Assembly: GCA_031763025.1 (NCBI GenBank)
Contig: JASSKH010000002.1
Location: forward strand, 16,590,468 to 16,654,467
Origin: Macrocystis pyrifera
Lineage: Eukaryota; Sar; Phaeophyceae; Laminariales; Laminariaceae
Direction: 5' to 3'
DNA: 64,000 bases
Shown here piece after piece: positions 47,912 to 59,042 of this stretch. The notes beneath the pieces are model-generated. The model saw nothing but the letters and a program-made list of their open reading frames with translations. It was not told where the DNA came from and did no database searches. The position numbers were made by a program, and so were the translations under genes. Position 1 is the first letter of the stretch. Every line of letters starts with the position of its first letter.

Positions 47912-49212
47912 TCAAACATTTTTCATGCCAGTTTTAATCAAACGAGAAGACGACTCTTTCTCCGATCCACTGTGGTCCGACAGCGACATCGTTTCGACCC
48001 TATCGGCGAGATCGTCGACATCCGGATCCAAAATAGACTAACTTATCTTTGCGGACGCCGAAGCTGCTAAACCAGCGCTTTCGTTTTTCTTGTCAGCGGT
48101 CGCGTGTAAGAGAGCACCGTCGTCTGCCACTGTGTCGCCATTCAACTCTATTACGGTAACCACGGCTTCGCCACCGGTGTCGTCGGCAGCTGTGTCGTGT
48201 TCGCACTCCTTGGTTACAACGGCTTCGCCACCGGTGTCGTCGTCAGCTGTGTCGTGTTCGCACTCCTTGGTTACAACGGCTTCGCCACCACCATCTTGCT
48301 CATCGACAACAGGCTCCGACGCAGATTCCTTTTCTTCGCCTTTTTTGGTTTCGTCGGCAACAAAGTGGCTGAACTCGGCTTGCACAGGGTCCGGGTTGCT
48401 GGTGACATTTTCAGTATTTTCAGAAGGTTCGGAATCCTGGAGTATGTCATCGATGACCTGTGTTGTGATGACTTGGACATCTCTTTCGTTCAGTACCATG
48501 TGGCTGTCCTCCTCGAGCTTTTGTACGAGGCGATTTAGCTCGTTGATTCTCTTGATTGCATAGAGAAGAACGATACCCAGTCCTCCTGCGGCAGACAGGA
48601 CAACGAAAATGCTTGTCCACGTCCACCCGGTCCTCGATCTGACGGCACCGCCTCCTGCGACGAACGACGCCGCGAGAAGAGATGCCGTGGCCGCGTCCTC
48701 GCCGCCAAGATCTGTGTCTTCGTAACAAACCTCTTCTTCATCGATCTCCATTTCTTCGTCTTCCTCGTCTTCCTCGTCTTCCTCGTCTCCCTCGCTTTCT
48801 TCGTCTTCGTCGTTGTCTTGGTCATTGTCTTCGTCATTGTATTCGTCGTACACATGCTCTACATCGGCGTCGTTTTGTGAGTAAGCTCCAATATCAATTT
48901 TCTTCGAAGCCTGTCGGCACTCGTATTCGTCGCTGCATATCTCATCATCGCTTTCACATTCAGATTCCGTTTTTTTTCGCTCACAGATGCAGACTCGTCG
49001 TCAGTTGACTCGTAATCAGACTCGGACTCGGACTCAAGCTCGGACTCGGACTCGGACTCGGATTCTGTCTCAATTTCTTCTACATTCGCCAAGTATGTTT
49101 CGACCATTTCCTTTTCGTCACAAGGTGCACGGGGCGGCGTCTCGTGGACAGATAGTTCACCGCCTGAAAGAATGGAAGCAAAGTCAGGAATCGGCGTGTC
49201 ATCATAGTCCAT
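47912..49212 (-). pseudogene. Acidic single-pass membrane protein, frameshifted and with UAG near the end
   Basis: The frame from Met 49212 has a poly-Glu/Ser tract, then shifts at the T8 run (48970-48977) into a second frame. Bases upstream of 48853 are open in that frame, so the GTG-type start there is not real. The second frame adds a long acidic region and one transmembrane helix (WTSIFVVLSAAGGLGIVLLYAI). A coiled coil and repeats of GGEAVVTKECEHDTA follow. It ends at UAG 48038-48040, but the frame continues with a clean acidic 41-codon end to TGA 47912-47914. The homopolymer shift could be a sequencing error, so this may be an intact gene. Confidence 0.6.
47925..48041 (+). CDS. Possible 38-aa protein opposite the acidic gene end
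   Basis: ATG 47925 to TAA 48039-48041, with DDSFSDPLWSDSDIVS. It overlaps the minus-strand extension of the acidic protein; both read like protein, so only one may be real. Confidence 0.25.
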   Translation: MPVLIKREDDSFSDPLWSDSDIVSTLSARSSTSGSKID

Positions 49213-49283
49213 GAGAGAATATTAAAAAGCCTTAACACAATTCTATTTTCAAGCAATATTTTTAGTTTTGAGCCAGAGACGCG

Positions 49284-49844
49284 CTAGAGTTTGCCCCGAG
49301 ATTGCATTAGCCTCGCCATCGCGTCGTCCACAGACCCAGAATACTTCTTTGCCGCATCTTCCTCTGAAATGCAAACCGGAGGAGAGAACGCTTGGGAAAG
49401 ACCGCACCCTATCCCTTCGTTCTTCTTTTTTGCACTTTTTCCAGAGAGAATGTCTGCGAACGACGACGTCTGACCAAGAGAGGAAGCGGAGGCATTCTCA
49501 TGACTCTTGTGACCGACACTGACCGTCGCCACAAACTCAAACGCTGTGTCACCACAGTATACGTCAGTCCCGACGACGATGCTCGGCGTCCCCTTTAGCC
49601 AAGTGGGGACGCTGAGACCGTCAGCGACGTCGATCACAGAGCACGGTACGCGGTGGACTTCTCTTATCTCTCTTAACAGATCAACCGAGTGCCTACACGC
49701 CGCCAAATTGACGTAGATGGTGAACAGGGGCTCGAGTTCGGGTTTCGGTTGTTGCTGGACGCGCCTTTGATTATTGTTCGCTTCTCTATCGGGAGCCCTA
49801 ATGATAGGCGCCAGCCTTATCGGTGCCGACACGGGGTTGTTCAT
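49284..49844 (-). CDS. Thioredoxin-fold protein
   Basis: 186 residues, Met 49844. A variable, Gln/Pro-rich head is followed by a thioredoxin-like domain: strand LFTIYVNLAACRHSVDLLREI, strand CSVIDVADG, then VPTWLKGTPSIVVGTDVYCG with the cis-Pro as T-P. Only one Cys is in the usual active-site place (A-C-R-H-S), so it is not a standard dithiol enzyme; it may use a mixed disulphide. A C-terminal part contains GCGLSQAFSPPVCIS. Similar proteins occur in giant viruses. Confidence 0.6.
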   Translation of the reverse strand: MNNPVSAPIRLAPIIRAPDREANNNQRRVQQQPKPELEPLFTIYVNLAACRHSVDLLREIREVHRVPCSVIDVADGLSVPTWLKGTPSIVVGTDVYCGDTAFEFVATVSVGHKSHENASASSLGQTSSFADILSGKSAKKKNEGIGCGLSQAFSPPVCISEEDAAKKYSGSVDDAMARLMQSRGKL

Positions 49845-49944
49845 GTCAGACTACAATGAATACGTTCAATATTTTTTATTCGTCTCGTCTAGCGCACAAC
49901 CAAATTTATGTTGCTACACAGGAAGGAATGTAGCAGGAAAAATT

Positions 49945-50562
49945 ATGCACCCCGCTGTCAGAAGAATAATCGAATATCCCAAAATCGCGCAGAGAACACC
50001 CGAGTGGTACGAGTACCGCAAGAAACGCGTGACTGCTTCCGAGGCGTCGACAATCATCGCACAGGGAAAGGGTTACGACCGCGTTTTTGAACAAAAGGTT
50101 GGCATCCGCGACACCAACATCAGCAGCGAGTACATGACGATCGGGACGGACAACGAAGAAGCGGTGGTTGTGCTCTACCGCAACAAGTATCCGGAGGAAG
50201 AGGTCTTTCACGATCTGTCCATCATTCCTCACCAGACCCTTGATTACGTTGCCGCGTCTCTTGACGCGTGCACGGCGAGCGGGATCAATGTCGAGATCAA
50301 AACTGTGTTCAAAGACAAGTTTGTCAAGGTTTCCAAAATGTATTACGATCAAGTGCAACTCCAGATGGAAGTCGCCGACCTCGACAAGACACATCTGGTG
50401 CAACACTATATCAGAATGCCGGACCAGCCGATCGTCGTGCACGAGATCCTCCGCGACAAAGGATGGTTTCGGGAAAACTGTAACATTTTCAAGGGTTTTG
50501 TCAAGAAAGTGCGCGAGTTCTTTCCGTTCGTGAACGTGGATGAGTTCGCGACGCTCGTCTAA
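49945..50562 (+). CDS. YqaJ-type viral recombinase/exonuclease
   Basis: 205 residues from Met 49945; the longer frame from 49774 is antisense to the thioredoxin gene. Lambda-exonuclease/PD-(D/E)XK fold: QRTPEWYEYRKKRVTASEAS (residues 16-35), GTDNEEAVVV (E71/E72), ASLDACTASGINVEIKT with Asp107 and the E-x-K of 117-119, then a helix with YYDQVQLQMEVAD. The enzyme chews 5' strands from DNA ends for single-strand annealing recombination and is common in algal giant viruses. It is intact, about the expected length, and next to the A18-type helicase. Confidence 0.9.
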   Translation: MHPAVRRIIEYPKIAQRTPEWYEYRKKRVTASEASTIIAQGKGYDRVFEQKVGIRDTNISSEYMTIGTDNEEAVVVLYRNKYPEEEVFHDLSIIPHQTLDYVAASLDACTASGINVEIKTVFKDKFVKVSKMYYDQVQLQMEVADLDKTHLVQHYIRMPDQPIVVHEILRDKGWFRENCNIFKGFVKKVREFFPFVNVDEFATLV

Positions 50563-50606
50563 ACCCCAAACTTTGTAATGCAATCCACACAACAGATGAC
50601 ACAGGC

Positions 50607-52017
50607 ATGTCGAGGTCAGCAATGAGCATCATCTCACGCAGAGTCAAAATTCCCAAGCAGTATATATCTCTTGAAAAAGTGTCGACTGACTTAATCCTGA
50701 GGGATACGCGACCGGCTGAGTATGCGTCCAGGGAACCATTCGTCTGTTTCACAGACGGGGGTGACGGATTCATCGTCCCCAAAATGTACGGCGTCAACTT
50801 TATCACACTCAATGACCTGTCGTTTGAAGATAGGCAGAAGGACGGCTAATCAGTACCGCACATCGCATTCGCCGGGTCCTTGCGCGAGCCTCAGGTCGAG
50901 CCCGTGCAAAAAACAATACGCGCTCTCGACGTGAAGCAGGCCGGTGTCATGAGTCTGTACTGCGGCTTCGGCAAGACCATATGCTCGCTCGCAATATCGT
51001 GTCACTTCAAGAAGAAAACTATCATCCTTGTCCACACAACGGCTCTGTTGGAGCAATGGAAGGACAGGATCGAGCAGTTTGTCACCAACTCTTCCGTCGG
51101 CGTGCTGCAGAGAGACAGGGTTGACGTGAGCGGGAGGACCCATGTGATCGCGCTTATGCAAAGCGTGTCCAGGCGAAACTACCCGAGAGAGCTACTGGAT
51201 TCCTTCGGTCTCATGATTGTCGACGAAGCGCACCACGTCTGCGCCACCTAGCTTTCGCGATGCGTCACCAAAGTAGGGTGCAAGCTCTGTCTCGGTTTAT
51301 CGGCCACGCCGATGCGCAAGGACGGTATGACACAATTCTTGTTCGACTCCATCGGTCCGATATGCGCCAAGGTCGATAGAGCGTACGAACAAGTCTTGAT
51401 AGACATTGTCTACGTCGTAAGCGGTCCCAACGATGAAGCGGAAAGGCAAGCAGTCTATCAACATCGCCAAGATGATCAACAACCTCTGTGGCGTCGACAA
51501 CGAAGCAGCGTTCAGGACGGACCTGGTGATGCAGACGGTCATCAACGCCCTGGACCAAGACTGTCACGTCATCGTGCTGAGCGACAGGAGGGATCATATC
51601 AAAAACATGGGAAAATTGTTGGAGAAAGAGACCGGCGTCAAGGTCGGATTCATGGTCGGCGGCATCAAGCCCGCTGACATCGCGGCCGCGTCCGCGTGCA
51701 GGGTCATCATGGCCACCTACGCGTACTGCAGCGAGGGATTGGACATCCCGTCCCTCGATACTTGCGTCTTGGCCACACCGAGAAGCGACATTGTTCAGTG
51801 CTGTGGAAGAATCCTGAGATACCATCCGTCGAAGCAGGTTCCGCGCGTCATCGATTTCGTGGACGATTCCCTCGTGTTCCACGGACAGGCGCGGAAGAGA
51901 AGCCTGTACTACAACAAGTTGGGCGCATTCGTTTCTCACCTCGACGAAGATTTGGAAAATAAAGTTCAATCACGGGATGTGATGATCACAGACGAGCCTT
52001 TTCCGTTTTCTGCATGA
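50607..52017 (+). pseudogene. A18-type SF2 helicase, three breaks
   Basis: Homolog of vaccinia A18 DNA helicase/transcript-release factor. ATG 50607; TAA 50847-50849 (in frame), TAG 51249-51251 (in frame) and a 1-base shift near 51430 break it. Motif I CGFGKT begins at 50961, DEAH at 51222, LSATP at 51297 and the C-terminal QCCGRILR (motif VI) near 51800. The first two motifs lie in one frame before 51249, LSATP follows after the stop in the same frame, and the second RecA lobe is in the next frame (51433-52017). Motifs are preserved in order, so this was a functional helicase until recently. Confidence 0.88.
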
Positions 52018-52082
52018 TAAACATCAACGTTCTCAAACAAGTCATTTGTTGATGAAATTATGTTGTAACTTGTCAAGAGAAG

Positions 52083-53201
52083 ATGAGTCTAAGAACCGCT
52101 AGACAAGAGAGAGGGGACATCAGGGAGTATAACAAACGACAAAGATAGTTCGGCAGCAGGGAGAGGGATCGGCATGAAGAAGCAGCGCGACGGCAAAGAC
52201 TTGGGTTGGCTGACATTGACCGAGACGCTGGACCACAAAACTCGCCGGAAGCCGAGAGAGCAGCAGCACTACAAAGAATTCGTGGCGAGCCTGCTATCGG
52301 ACGCCTTCTTTCAGATTTTTTACCCGAAGCGCGCGATCGATGTCATCTTAACCCTTCCGACGGCGGGTCCTTCGTCGATCCCGTGAACAGAGATACAGTG
52401 TGTCTTCCCACAGGCAACACGTTCAGGACTAAGCCGGATCCAATCAGTGGCTGCGGCCCCTTCGCCACACTTAATGCCTTGCAGTGTTGCGAACAAAATG
52501 ATCTGGCCTTTTGCGCAAACGTCGCTGCTGTCATGAGAGGCGCGGGGTATACCGCATCACAAGGCCGCCTCGGTGGAAGGGTCGCGAGTGAAATACACAA
52601 ATGGATGCAAACGTATAAGCTCAACATGCTTCCTCCCACGAAAGAAGTTAGCGTGGACTTGTCGAACAACGACGACCTGGAAATCTTGAAGCTCGCCGTC
52701 CTTGTAACAACCGGTGTCACTATCAACATCGGTGTCCATCTTTAGATCACGGATCTGCCTCCAGGTATAGAAGAACTCCGTGGCATTGTACATGTACGTG
52801 CCAACGCAAACACGCCTGGGGGGGCATCAGTAAGTTTCCATTCATTTGAAGATATCATAACAGGTAGATTCCACTTTGAGAAACTAGTCGTCCACTGCCT
52901 TCTGGACACGACAGGACTCACTGCGTTGGATGTGGCCTCTGCAATAAACGACGCCAACAATGTCACAAGAGCAGAAGTCGAGTTCGGGCTTCCCGTGGCC
53001 ATCGGACTGCAGGCGGTAGGACAAGCCCTGGTGAACAACTTTTCGAAATGGGTTGACAGGCCCGGGGGACACAATGGTCCGATATCAAAGAGAAGGACAT
53101 CTCATTCAACAATAGATATACATTACTCTACGGCACTGAGTTACGACTTACAAATAAATCGTATTACCATCAGCAAGACCAGCAAGACGTATAGGATTTA
53201 G
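52083..53201 (+). pseudogene. Unknown protein, two UAG stops
   Basis: ATG 52083 starts a basic segment. UAG at 52146-52148 is followed in the same frame by a charged helix, FLPEARDRC, then VDPVNRDTVCLPTG, GCGPFATLNALQCC and VEFGLPVAIGLQAVGQ. A second UAG at 52743-52745 breaks it before the last 150 residues, ending at 53201. About 370 residues in one frame. It looks like a globular protein with several Cys. No family is recognised. The continuity across two UAGs is the main evidence. Confidence 0.5.
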
Positions 53202-53212
53202 CTTTTGTAAAG

Positions 53213-53573
53213 TCACCGACTTTTCACAAGCGCGCTCGTCGCATCATCGTGCTGTTTCGAAATGAACTCCCTCATTTCGGCAATGTCCACATTCATTATG
53301 TGCTTGACTTGGTGCGGAGTCAGAAACTCCGACACGATGTTCACGGCACACATGGCTTTGGAGCTATCGATAAAACTTTGAACGGGGTGTTTGTCCTGCG
53401 TCGACTGTATGCTTGCCCGAGCGGCCTCGCGAATCCTTCAAGATATGTTCTCTCGGCAGCTTGGAGTTCTCGTGCGCTCGCACAGACAAGTATGACGTGA
53501 CACCGACAAATACTACAACAATTGTGGACAACTTCCAATACGCTCCAGCGGAACGCTGATTCATTCGATCCAT
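53213..53573 (-). pseudogene. Small membrane protein, frameshifted
   Basis: Met 53573, N-terminal helix (LSTIVVVFVGVTSYLSV). Near 53400-53430 the frame changes; the new frame has REAARASIQSTQDKHPVQSF, then NIVSEFLTPHQVKHIM and DIAEMREFISKQHDD, and ends at TGA 53213. The C-terminal part reads as a conserved small virion-type domain. Tentative. Confidence 0.45.
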
Positions 53574-53618
53574 TGTTTTGAAAAGTTCAGATTGATTGTG
53601 TAATGTAAAACCAATAAA

Positions 53619-55580
53619 TTAAAGCTCCGAAAGACGTGACGCAGCAGGCAAAGAGTACGGGTTCTTCAAGAGTTTTTTCACTGCCAAAGAAGAGCCGAGT
53701 CTGGCATTGAGAACGTCGCCGAGCTTCCGGTCCTTGGTCGAGCGCATTGCGGAAGTCCTGGCGGGAGAGGAACGGACGTTGTTCGTCTTGCCCATGCGCA
53801 TCACGTTGACGTTGCCATCGTCGTCGCCCAAACCTCTGCGAGATATCATGCCACCGACATCACGATTCGCGGCGCCCACTCGATTGGTACCCAGCATTCC
53901 TGGCGCCACCAAAATGGGATCGCGCTCAGATTTTTTTAAGACGTCGCCTCTCTTCTGTGTCTGCTGTGATTTGTTTGTCGAAGAGGCGGAGGCAGAGGCG
54001 GTCGCCGCCACAGAAGAAGCAAACTTATTCAAACCTTGTCGGATATTCGAGCTCTCGAGTTCGGACAGGCGTGTATCGGTCGCTTCATGGATGGCCTCAA
54101 GATCACTCTCGCGCTTGCTTCCCGCGCCGCGAATGAAAGGTGTGCCGACTAGTTCAGACATGCTCTGGGTTGTGCGAAGGAGAGACGATGAAGACGACGC
54201 CGAGTTCGAGCTCCCGACCGTATGCGCAGCGGAAGCACCGGTTGATACGAGGGCTGTCTTCTCCGCGACGACGACGTTGCGGTCTGCGGGCGCCAAAAAG
54301 CTGTTTGTGTCCATTTTGACTGGCAGGCTCGTCGAGCCCCGCACCGCTGCCCCGGATTGTACTTTTCCCGTGTCGATCACTAAACAGCTGTTTTTATTCG
54401 TCGTCGATGCCGACACGGGTGGCTTCCTGTCCTTGCGGAGGGCCGACACGTTCTGCGACATCTCGGGAATCATCATCTGCCTCGCGGTCACTTGCTGGTC
54501 CTGGTAGTCCGCTGCCTTGGCAATTTTGAAGTTTGGAACTACGCGCTGGTCGTACGTTTGTAGAGGGTCGTTGTTCAGAGGCACGTGAATCTTGGCGTCT
54601 CTGCAACCAGAAGCTCCTGTGGCGAACCTTTCTCCGCCTGTGACGAGAGAAGTATGGAGCACGTCAAAGTTTTCGTCGTGTGCGCCTCTTACTGCCACGT
54701 CGTCGGTCGACGCCGAAGCCTGGACGGGGGCCCTGCTTCCCTTTGCCAAGTGATCGTCCAGCCTGTACGTTTCGAGATACGAGGGTGTGATCTCGAACGA
54801 CGGTACAGGAGCCGACGACTGGGGGACACCGACCGCCATCGGAGGTCCGGTGGACTCCTGTTTCAAAGACGATCGCTGCGTCACGGTTCGGTAGTCACCC
54901 TTCACGTGTGATCCTGAAGCGCCGGAAAAAGCGCCTCTCGGTCCGCCTTCCGACTCGATCGTCGGCTGGTCGTTCAGTATGAACTTGTGGTACTTTCTGC
55001 CGGCGCCGATGTGAAACCCGACAGCTGATCCGTTGCCAGTGGCTATTTGCTCGACTGGACGATCAAACTGTTTCTCGCTCGTCACGGGGACGGTGCTCGC
55101 TGCGAAGTTGGCCTCCATCTTTTTCACACGGGAGTTCATGTTGCGCCCAAAGACGTCCTGTGGACCCGGTATCTCTGACACAATCTCCTCTTTGGGCTTG
55201 TACGGGGCATTGACCATTCGCATCCATGGTTTCGCACTCACGTTAGGATTCGGGTCCTGAGGGTGACTGTATTGCTCGTTGTACCGAGCGTCGTCGTACC
55301 CAACGTTACCGGTGTCGTCGGTTTTGAGTGTCCGAACACCTAAAGGTATCGGTGCCGGAGACGAAGACGAAGCGAGATGGTGTCTTGGTGCTGGGGTTAC
55401 CCCGACAAGTTGTTGTTGTCGTTGTTGATGGTCGTGTTCTTCTTCATTACGCGTTTCTTCTCCTTCTTCTCCTTGTTCGCGATCCATTCCGCCTTTTGCA
55501 ACGACGTGGAATGATTTTGCCCGGAGCCTCATGTACTGGTTAGCGACGAGGCCACACGCGGACAAGAACAAAAGTTCCAT
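53619..55580 (-). CDS. Large anchored virion-type protein
   Basis: 653 residues. An N-terminal helix (ELLFLSACGLVANQYM) is the anchor. Then come a Gln/Glu-rich region, a block with YNEQYSHPQDPNPNVSAK, KPKEEIVSEIPGPQDVFGRN and PVEQIATGNGSAVGFHIGAG. The rest is long and disordered, Ser/Ala/Arg-rich, ending KKLLKNPYSLPAASRLSEL. The PVEQI-x-x-G-x-G landmark and the N-terminal anchor recall a giant-virus protein family of unknown function. It is intact and the largest uninterrupted minus-strand gene. Confidence 0.65.
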   Translation of the reverse strand: MELLFLSACGLVANQYMRLRAKSFHVVAKGGMDREQGEEGEETRNEEEHDHQQRQQQLVGVTPAPRHHLASSSSPAPIPLGVRTLKTDDTGNVGYDDARYNEQYSHPQDPNPNVSAKPWMRMVNAPYKPKEEIVSEIPGPQDVFGRNMNSRVKKMEANFAASTVPVTSEKQFDRPVEQIATGNGSAVGFHIGAGRKYHKFILNDQPTIESEGGPRGAFSGASGSHVKGDYRTVTQRSSLKQESTGPPMAVGVPQSSAPVPSFEITPSYLETYRLDDHLAKGSRAPVQASASTDDVAVRGAHDENFDVLHTSLVTGGERFATGASGCRDAKIHVPLNNDPLQTYDQRVVPNFKIAKAADYQDQQVTARQMMIPEMSQNVSALRKDRKPPVSASTTNKNSCLVIDTGKVQSGAAVRGSTSLPVKMDTNSFLAPADRNVVVAEKTALVSTGASAAHTVGSSNSASSSSSLLRTTQSMSELVGTPFIRGAGSKRESDLEAIHEATDTRLSELESSNIRQGLNKFASSVAATASASASSTNKSQQTQKRGDVLKKSERDPILVAPGMLGTNRVGAANRDVGGMISRRGLGDDDGNVNVMRMGKTNNVRSSPARTSAMRSTKDRKLGDVLNARLGSSLAVKKLLKNPYSLPAASRLSEL

Positions 55581-55694
55581 TATCTCTCATTACGCAAAGT
55601 CAATATAATATTTTTAATCTACATGCTCCTGCACCTTGTCAGAGTGGCCAACCTCTTTTTGAGCTTGGTGATCTCGGCGGTCTTCGTGCTCCGC

Positions 55695-56162
55695 TTACAA
55701 GCTCCCTTCACGGCGCAGGTACACTTGCCCTTGGCACACTTCTTTTTTTTTCTTGGTGCTCTTCTTGTTCTTGTTCTTGTTCTTGTTCTTCTTGTTCTTC
55801 TTCTTCTTAGAGGAAGATGTCTTGCGTTTCACCGCCTTCGTACGTACAAGCTTGGCAACTGCCTTCACCTTTCCGTCTTTCTGCACGTACCTGATCGAGT
55901 AAGTCATGATCTTCTTGCGACGGTACAGGTAGATCCTGGATGGTCGCTTAGTCTTGGCCAAAGCGACCCTTGCTGCAAGGTGTGCACCAGTCTTTGTGGT
56001 CGTCTTTGTCTTTCCCTGGCGCGAGAGTTTCTTCTTAGGATCAAAGGTGGACTTCTTCAGGATGGTGTACGAGCGTGCTTTTGCGGAAGACTTCTTCGTC
56101 GAAGAAGACCTCCGGACGGGCTTCCTTTTGGACCCGGTTCGCGATCGCTTCGTCAGGGCCAT
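55695..56162 (-). CDS. Highly basic histone/adaptor-like protein
   Basis: 155 residues. N-terminal TKRSRTGSKRKPVRRSSS, a middle domain with SRIYLYRRKKIMTYSIRYV, then DGKVKAVAKLVRTK and a Lys/Asn-rich tail (KKKKNKKNKNKNKNKKS). The charge suggests DNA binding in the virion core. The Lys-rich tail is encoded by a CTT/TTC repeat (55745-55805). Confidence 0.6.
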   Translation of the reverse strand: MALTKRSRTGSKRKPVRRSSSTKKSSAKARSYTILKKSTFDPKKKLSRQGKTKTTTKTGAHLAARVALAKTKRPSRIYLYRRKKIMTYSIRYVQKDGKVKAVAKLVRTKAVKRKTSSSKKKKNKKNKNKNKNKKSTKKKKEVCQGQVYLRREGSL

Positions 56163-56292
56163 ATTCTCAATTCGATATACTCTATACGAACATAATATTA
56201 CAAAATGTACACGAAACTTTGGACCCTACGAAAAAGTGTTCTCACATAGTTAGTAAGATTTGTGGACAAATATAATATCTCCTGACGACAAG

Positions 56293-56607
56293 ATGTTATC
56301 CATTCCAGGTCGTGAGGACGGCTCGCGCACGCAGTGCATGTCTCAGCACGAGATTCGCACAACGATATCGGACATGAAGATGGGTCCATGGATATCGTCC
56401 CTCGTTTTTGCAACACTGGAGAGTGCGGAGTTTGCGAACGACGACTTCGTGGGAAGAAGCGATGACGCCGTGTCGATACCAGAGCTGGTCGAGGCGGCGG
56501 TGTATTACGCGAAAGTAATGGGGTATTCCCCGAGCTGGGAATCGGCACCATCGGCACCATCGGCGACATTCGACATAGTAATTATAGTAATAATGATAAT
56601 AATATGA
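56293..56607 (+). CDS. Small protein, 104 aa, with hydrophobic end
   Basis: ATG 56293. Soluble first part (MSQHEIRTTISDMKMGPWISS), then SIPELVEAAVYYAKVM and a repetitive SAPSAPSATF stretch. The end is an Ile-rich tail (IVIIVIMIII) encoded by AT-rich DNA (56570-56605). The tail may be a run-off into a simple repeat. Confidence 0.4.
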   Translation: MLSIPGREDGSRTQCMSQHEIRTTISDMKMGPWISSLVFATLESAEFANDDFVGRSDDAVSIPELVEAAVYYAKVMGYSPSWESAPSAPSATFDIVIIVIMIII

Positions 56608-56774
56608 TGAACAACTTGTTTTATACAAGCTACATGAAAGGTGAGCACGCCAAAGGGTTGAGAGAGAAGATCGCGTGCATAACACACATCGCGAACTACG
56701 GTCTTTACATACCGGTATCTGGCAAGGTTTCAACGAACTTGAGCGCCATCATAAGCGGGCAGCGTGAGCCGTAA
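56604..56774 (+). CDS. Small ORF, 56 aa, at the last viral-like position
   Basis: Its ATG overlaps the stop of the preceding gene (ATATGATG). Sequence LFYTSYMKGEHAKGLREK, then THIANYGLYIPVSGKVS. It may be a fragment of a larger viral gene cut by the boundary with host DNA. Confidence 0.3.
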   Translation: MMNNLFYTSYMKGEHAKGLREKIACITHIANYGLYIPVSGKVSTNLSAIISGQREP

Positions 56775-59042
56775 CGACCCTGCCGGGAAGCACCGTGTGC
56801 CACTGTTGCATGTCGTCTTCCCTCGCACCTTCCAGTTTGCACACCTTCTGTACCTTGCTGATGTAAGCTTTGATATCTATTTGTACTACAGTAGCTCTAC
56901 TTTCGTATTGGAAGTACAAACATGACATTTTATTGTCTCGTTAGAAAAATATGGTGTCCCCCTTCCACGATCTAAGCATCTACCAACTTCGCACCGGGAT
57001 CATCTTGGATACCTATATGTGGATGTATCCCGGGATTGCCGGAGGCTTGTGATCCGCTTCATGTTGTGCCGAAGCTGCTTCCCTCGCATCGCCGAAGACT
57101 TTGCATACTTTCCTATTTATCATCATATTCCCTTCAGAACTGTTATTTTAGGGGATAATGACATGGAACAACTAGGACGCGTGACTGCGATTGGAGTCGC
57201 ACTTCTTGGATAAAGTATTTTCAGAATGACGAGATCCCTTAATCTATAATCGTCAGAACGCTTTTCATATTTTGGCGATATTTTGGTACTTGCGCACATA
57301 TTAGTAGGCCATGGGAGTGTTCAGCGGGTTGGTATTTCTTTTTCCGGACGACTTAAATAATAGTATAGAGCTCCTTAAGGTCAACTGAAGAACCTCACAA
57401 AAACACTGGTGCACCTCTACCTTGGCGTGTGTCTTAGTGAAAACTCTACAATACCGGTATGCGACAGTGAATAATTGCATGGCAAACGTTCAACGTGCCC
57501 GTACGTGTTCGGCTGATGGCAAATGTCGGCACTATACAAGCTGCTTCAAGTTGAAAATGCCCCAAATAGCCCCAGGCGCGAATATCGCAGGCAATAGCAC
57601 TTAAATCACATATTGGGTATCATGCGGACCGTAGTGAACAGCGAGAGAAGGTAGCACCGCCCGTTGTTCTGCTGATGGCCTACGACTGGCGCTGGCGGCA
57701 TTTCAATATGTCCCGGCCAATCACAGGACTTCAAAAAGGCCAACAATAGTTAGGCATTTCCGTCATAAAAAGCCGTATGCTTTCCATGTAATTTCTAAAC
57801 GAACCGGTTCCCGGTACTCCTTCGCTTGGTCCATCCAGGTCGACATTTCTAAAAACTTATTTCACCGAGGTACCCGTTTCACCGGGTAGGCTTCATTGCT
57901 CAGAATTCTGAAAGGTCCGTCACAATGCCTGTTTCGAGACGGAGTTTCCACCCAGCATTCATGTTTTTTTTATTGTTGTTCCGTTCTTGATGCTGAAAAA
58001 ACTGAAACGAGTTTGTTCGCATACATTTTGGTACAGATTTTTCAGAATTCAAATTCAACAACAGTTTTGGAAATGGCGCGGACGTGCGCTGGCTGGGGCT
58101 TCTTTAGATCTTTAAATGGTTTAGAATTGATGGAAACATGGGCAACATGTGGGAAACGGAAGGCAGTTTTGTTCGCCCAGGAATTGGAAAACCAACGGTA
58201 CGATTTCATTTTAAGGTCGGTTAACGGTTTCTCTCGTCGATGCCGATCACGGGTGGGTTTTATTTTCCAAGTGGATAGATACATCGGGAGATATTCACGG
58301 TTTTGTTCAAAATTCATGTTTTCTGACGTTTTTTGGCCAGTCTTGGGAGTTTTGTCCAGTCGCTTGTCGCACAATTACTTGACATTGGTGTAGAACCATG
58401 GATTTCTTTCAATATCTCAGCTTTGTTGCGTCTGGTCTTTGCGATCACGAGTATACAATTTCCAATGTATAGACTAGTTAAGAGTGATAAAACGTGGTCG
58501 GAAGTGTTGTTCCGGGTGGACTACATGTAAAACGTTTGCGCAAACTTCCGACGGACAGACTGCGTAGAGTGGACATCACGTAAAATGCAACGCCAAAACT
58601 CGGTTCAATACTGAAACCAAGTAAAATCGAAAAGTTCGGTAAAAATTCACGTTTGTTCCCACCAAAGAAGCTCAGATATTCACGCGTGTTCGCCACTTCG
58701 CACACATATTCCGTGCCATTCTTACCAAGGCCTACAAGGAGGGGGAGCAAGCCTTTGTTCTTTCTCTACAGCAGGTAGGTGGGGTCCCATCAGCCCAGTA
58801 TTTACAAAAAATTGAAATACCTCAGAGAACTGGCAAAACAAGTAAAACCAAATTGCACCCTCTCCTTACACGCCTCCACACAGGACGGGGCAAGTGTTCG
58901 AGAAGTTTCAGGATATTTTAGAAAAAGGTCGCGTGACTTCGAATCTCAAGAAAAATCTGACGGAATCCTTGAACTCGCTCGTAGACCGCAGAGTTCGACA
59001 TCGTACGTATCTCCCTCCGCCACGGGCTTGACATACCCCCCA
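56775..59042. other. Host-like non-coding DNA
   Basis: No convincing gene. Open frames are short and without protein character on both strands. Base composition is more even than in the viral part. No hallmark gene, repeat array or structural RNA was recognised. The first part marks the switch away from compact viral gene packing. Confidence 0.5.
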
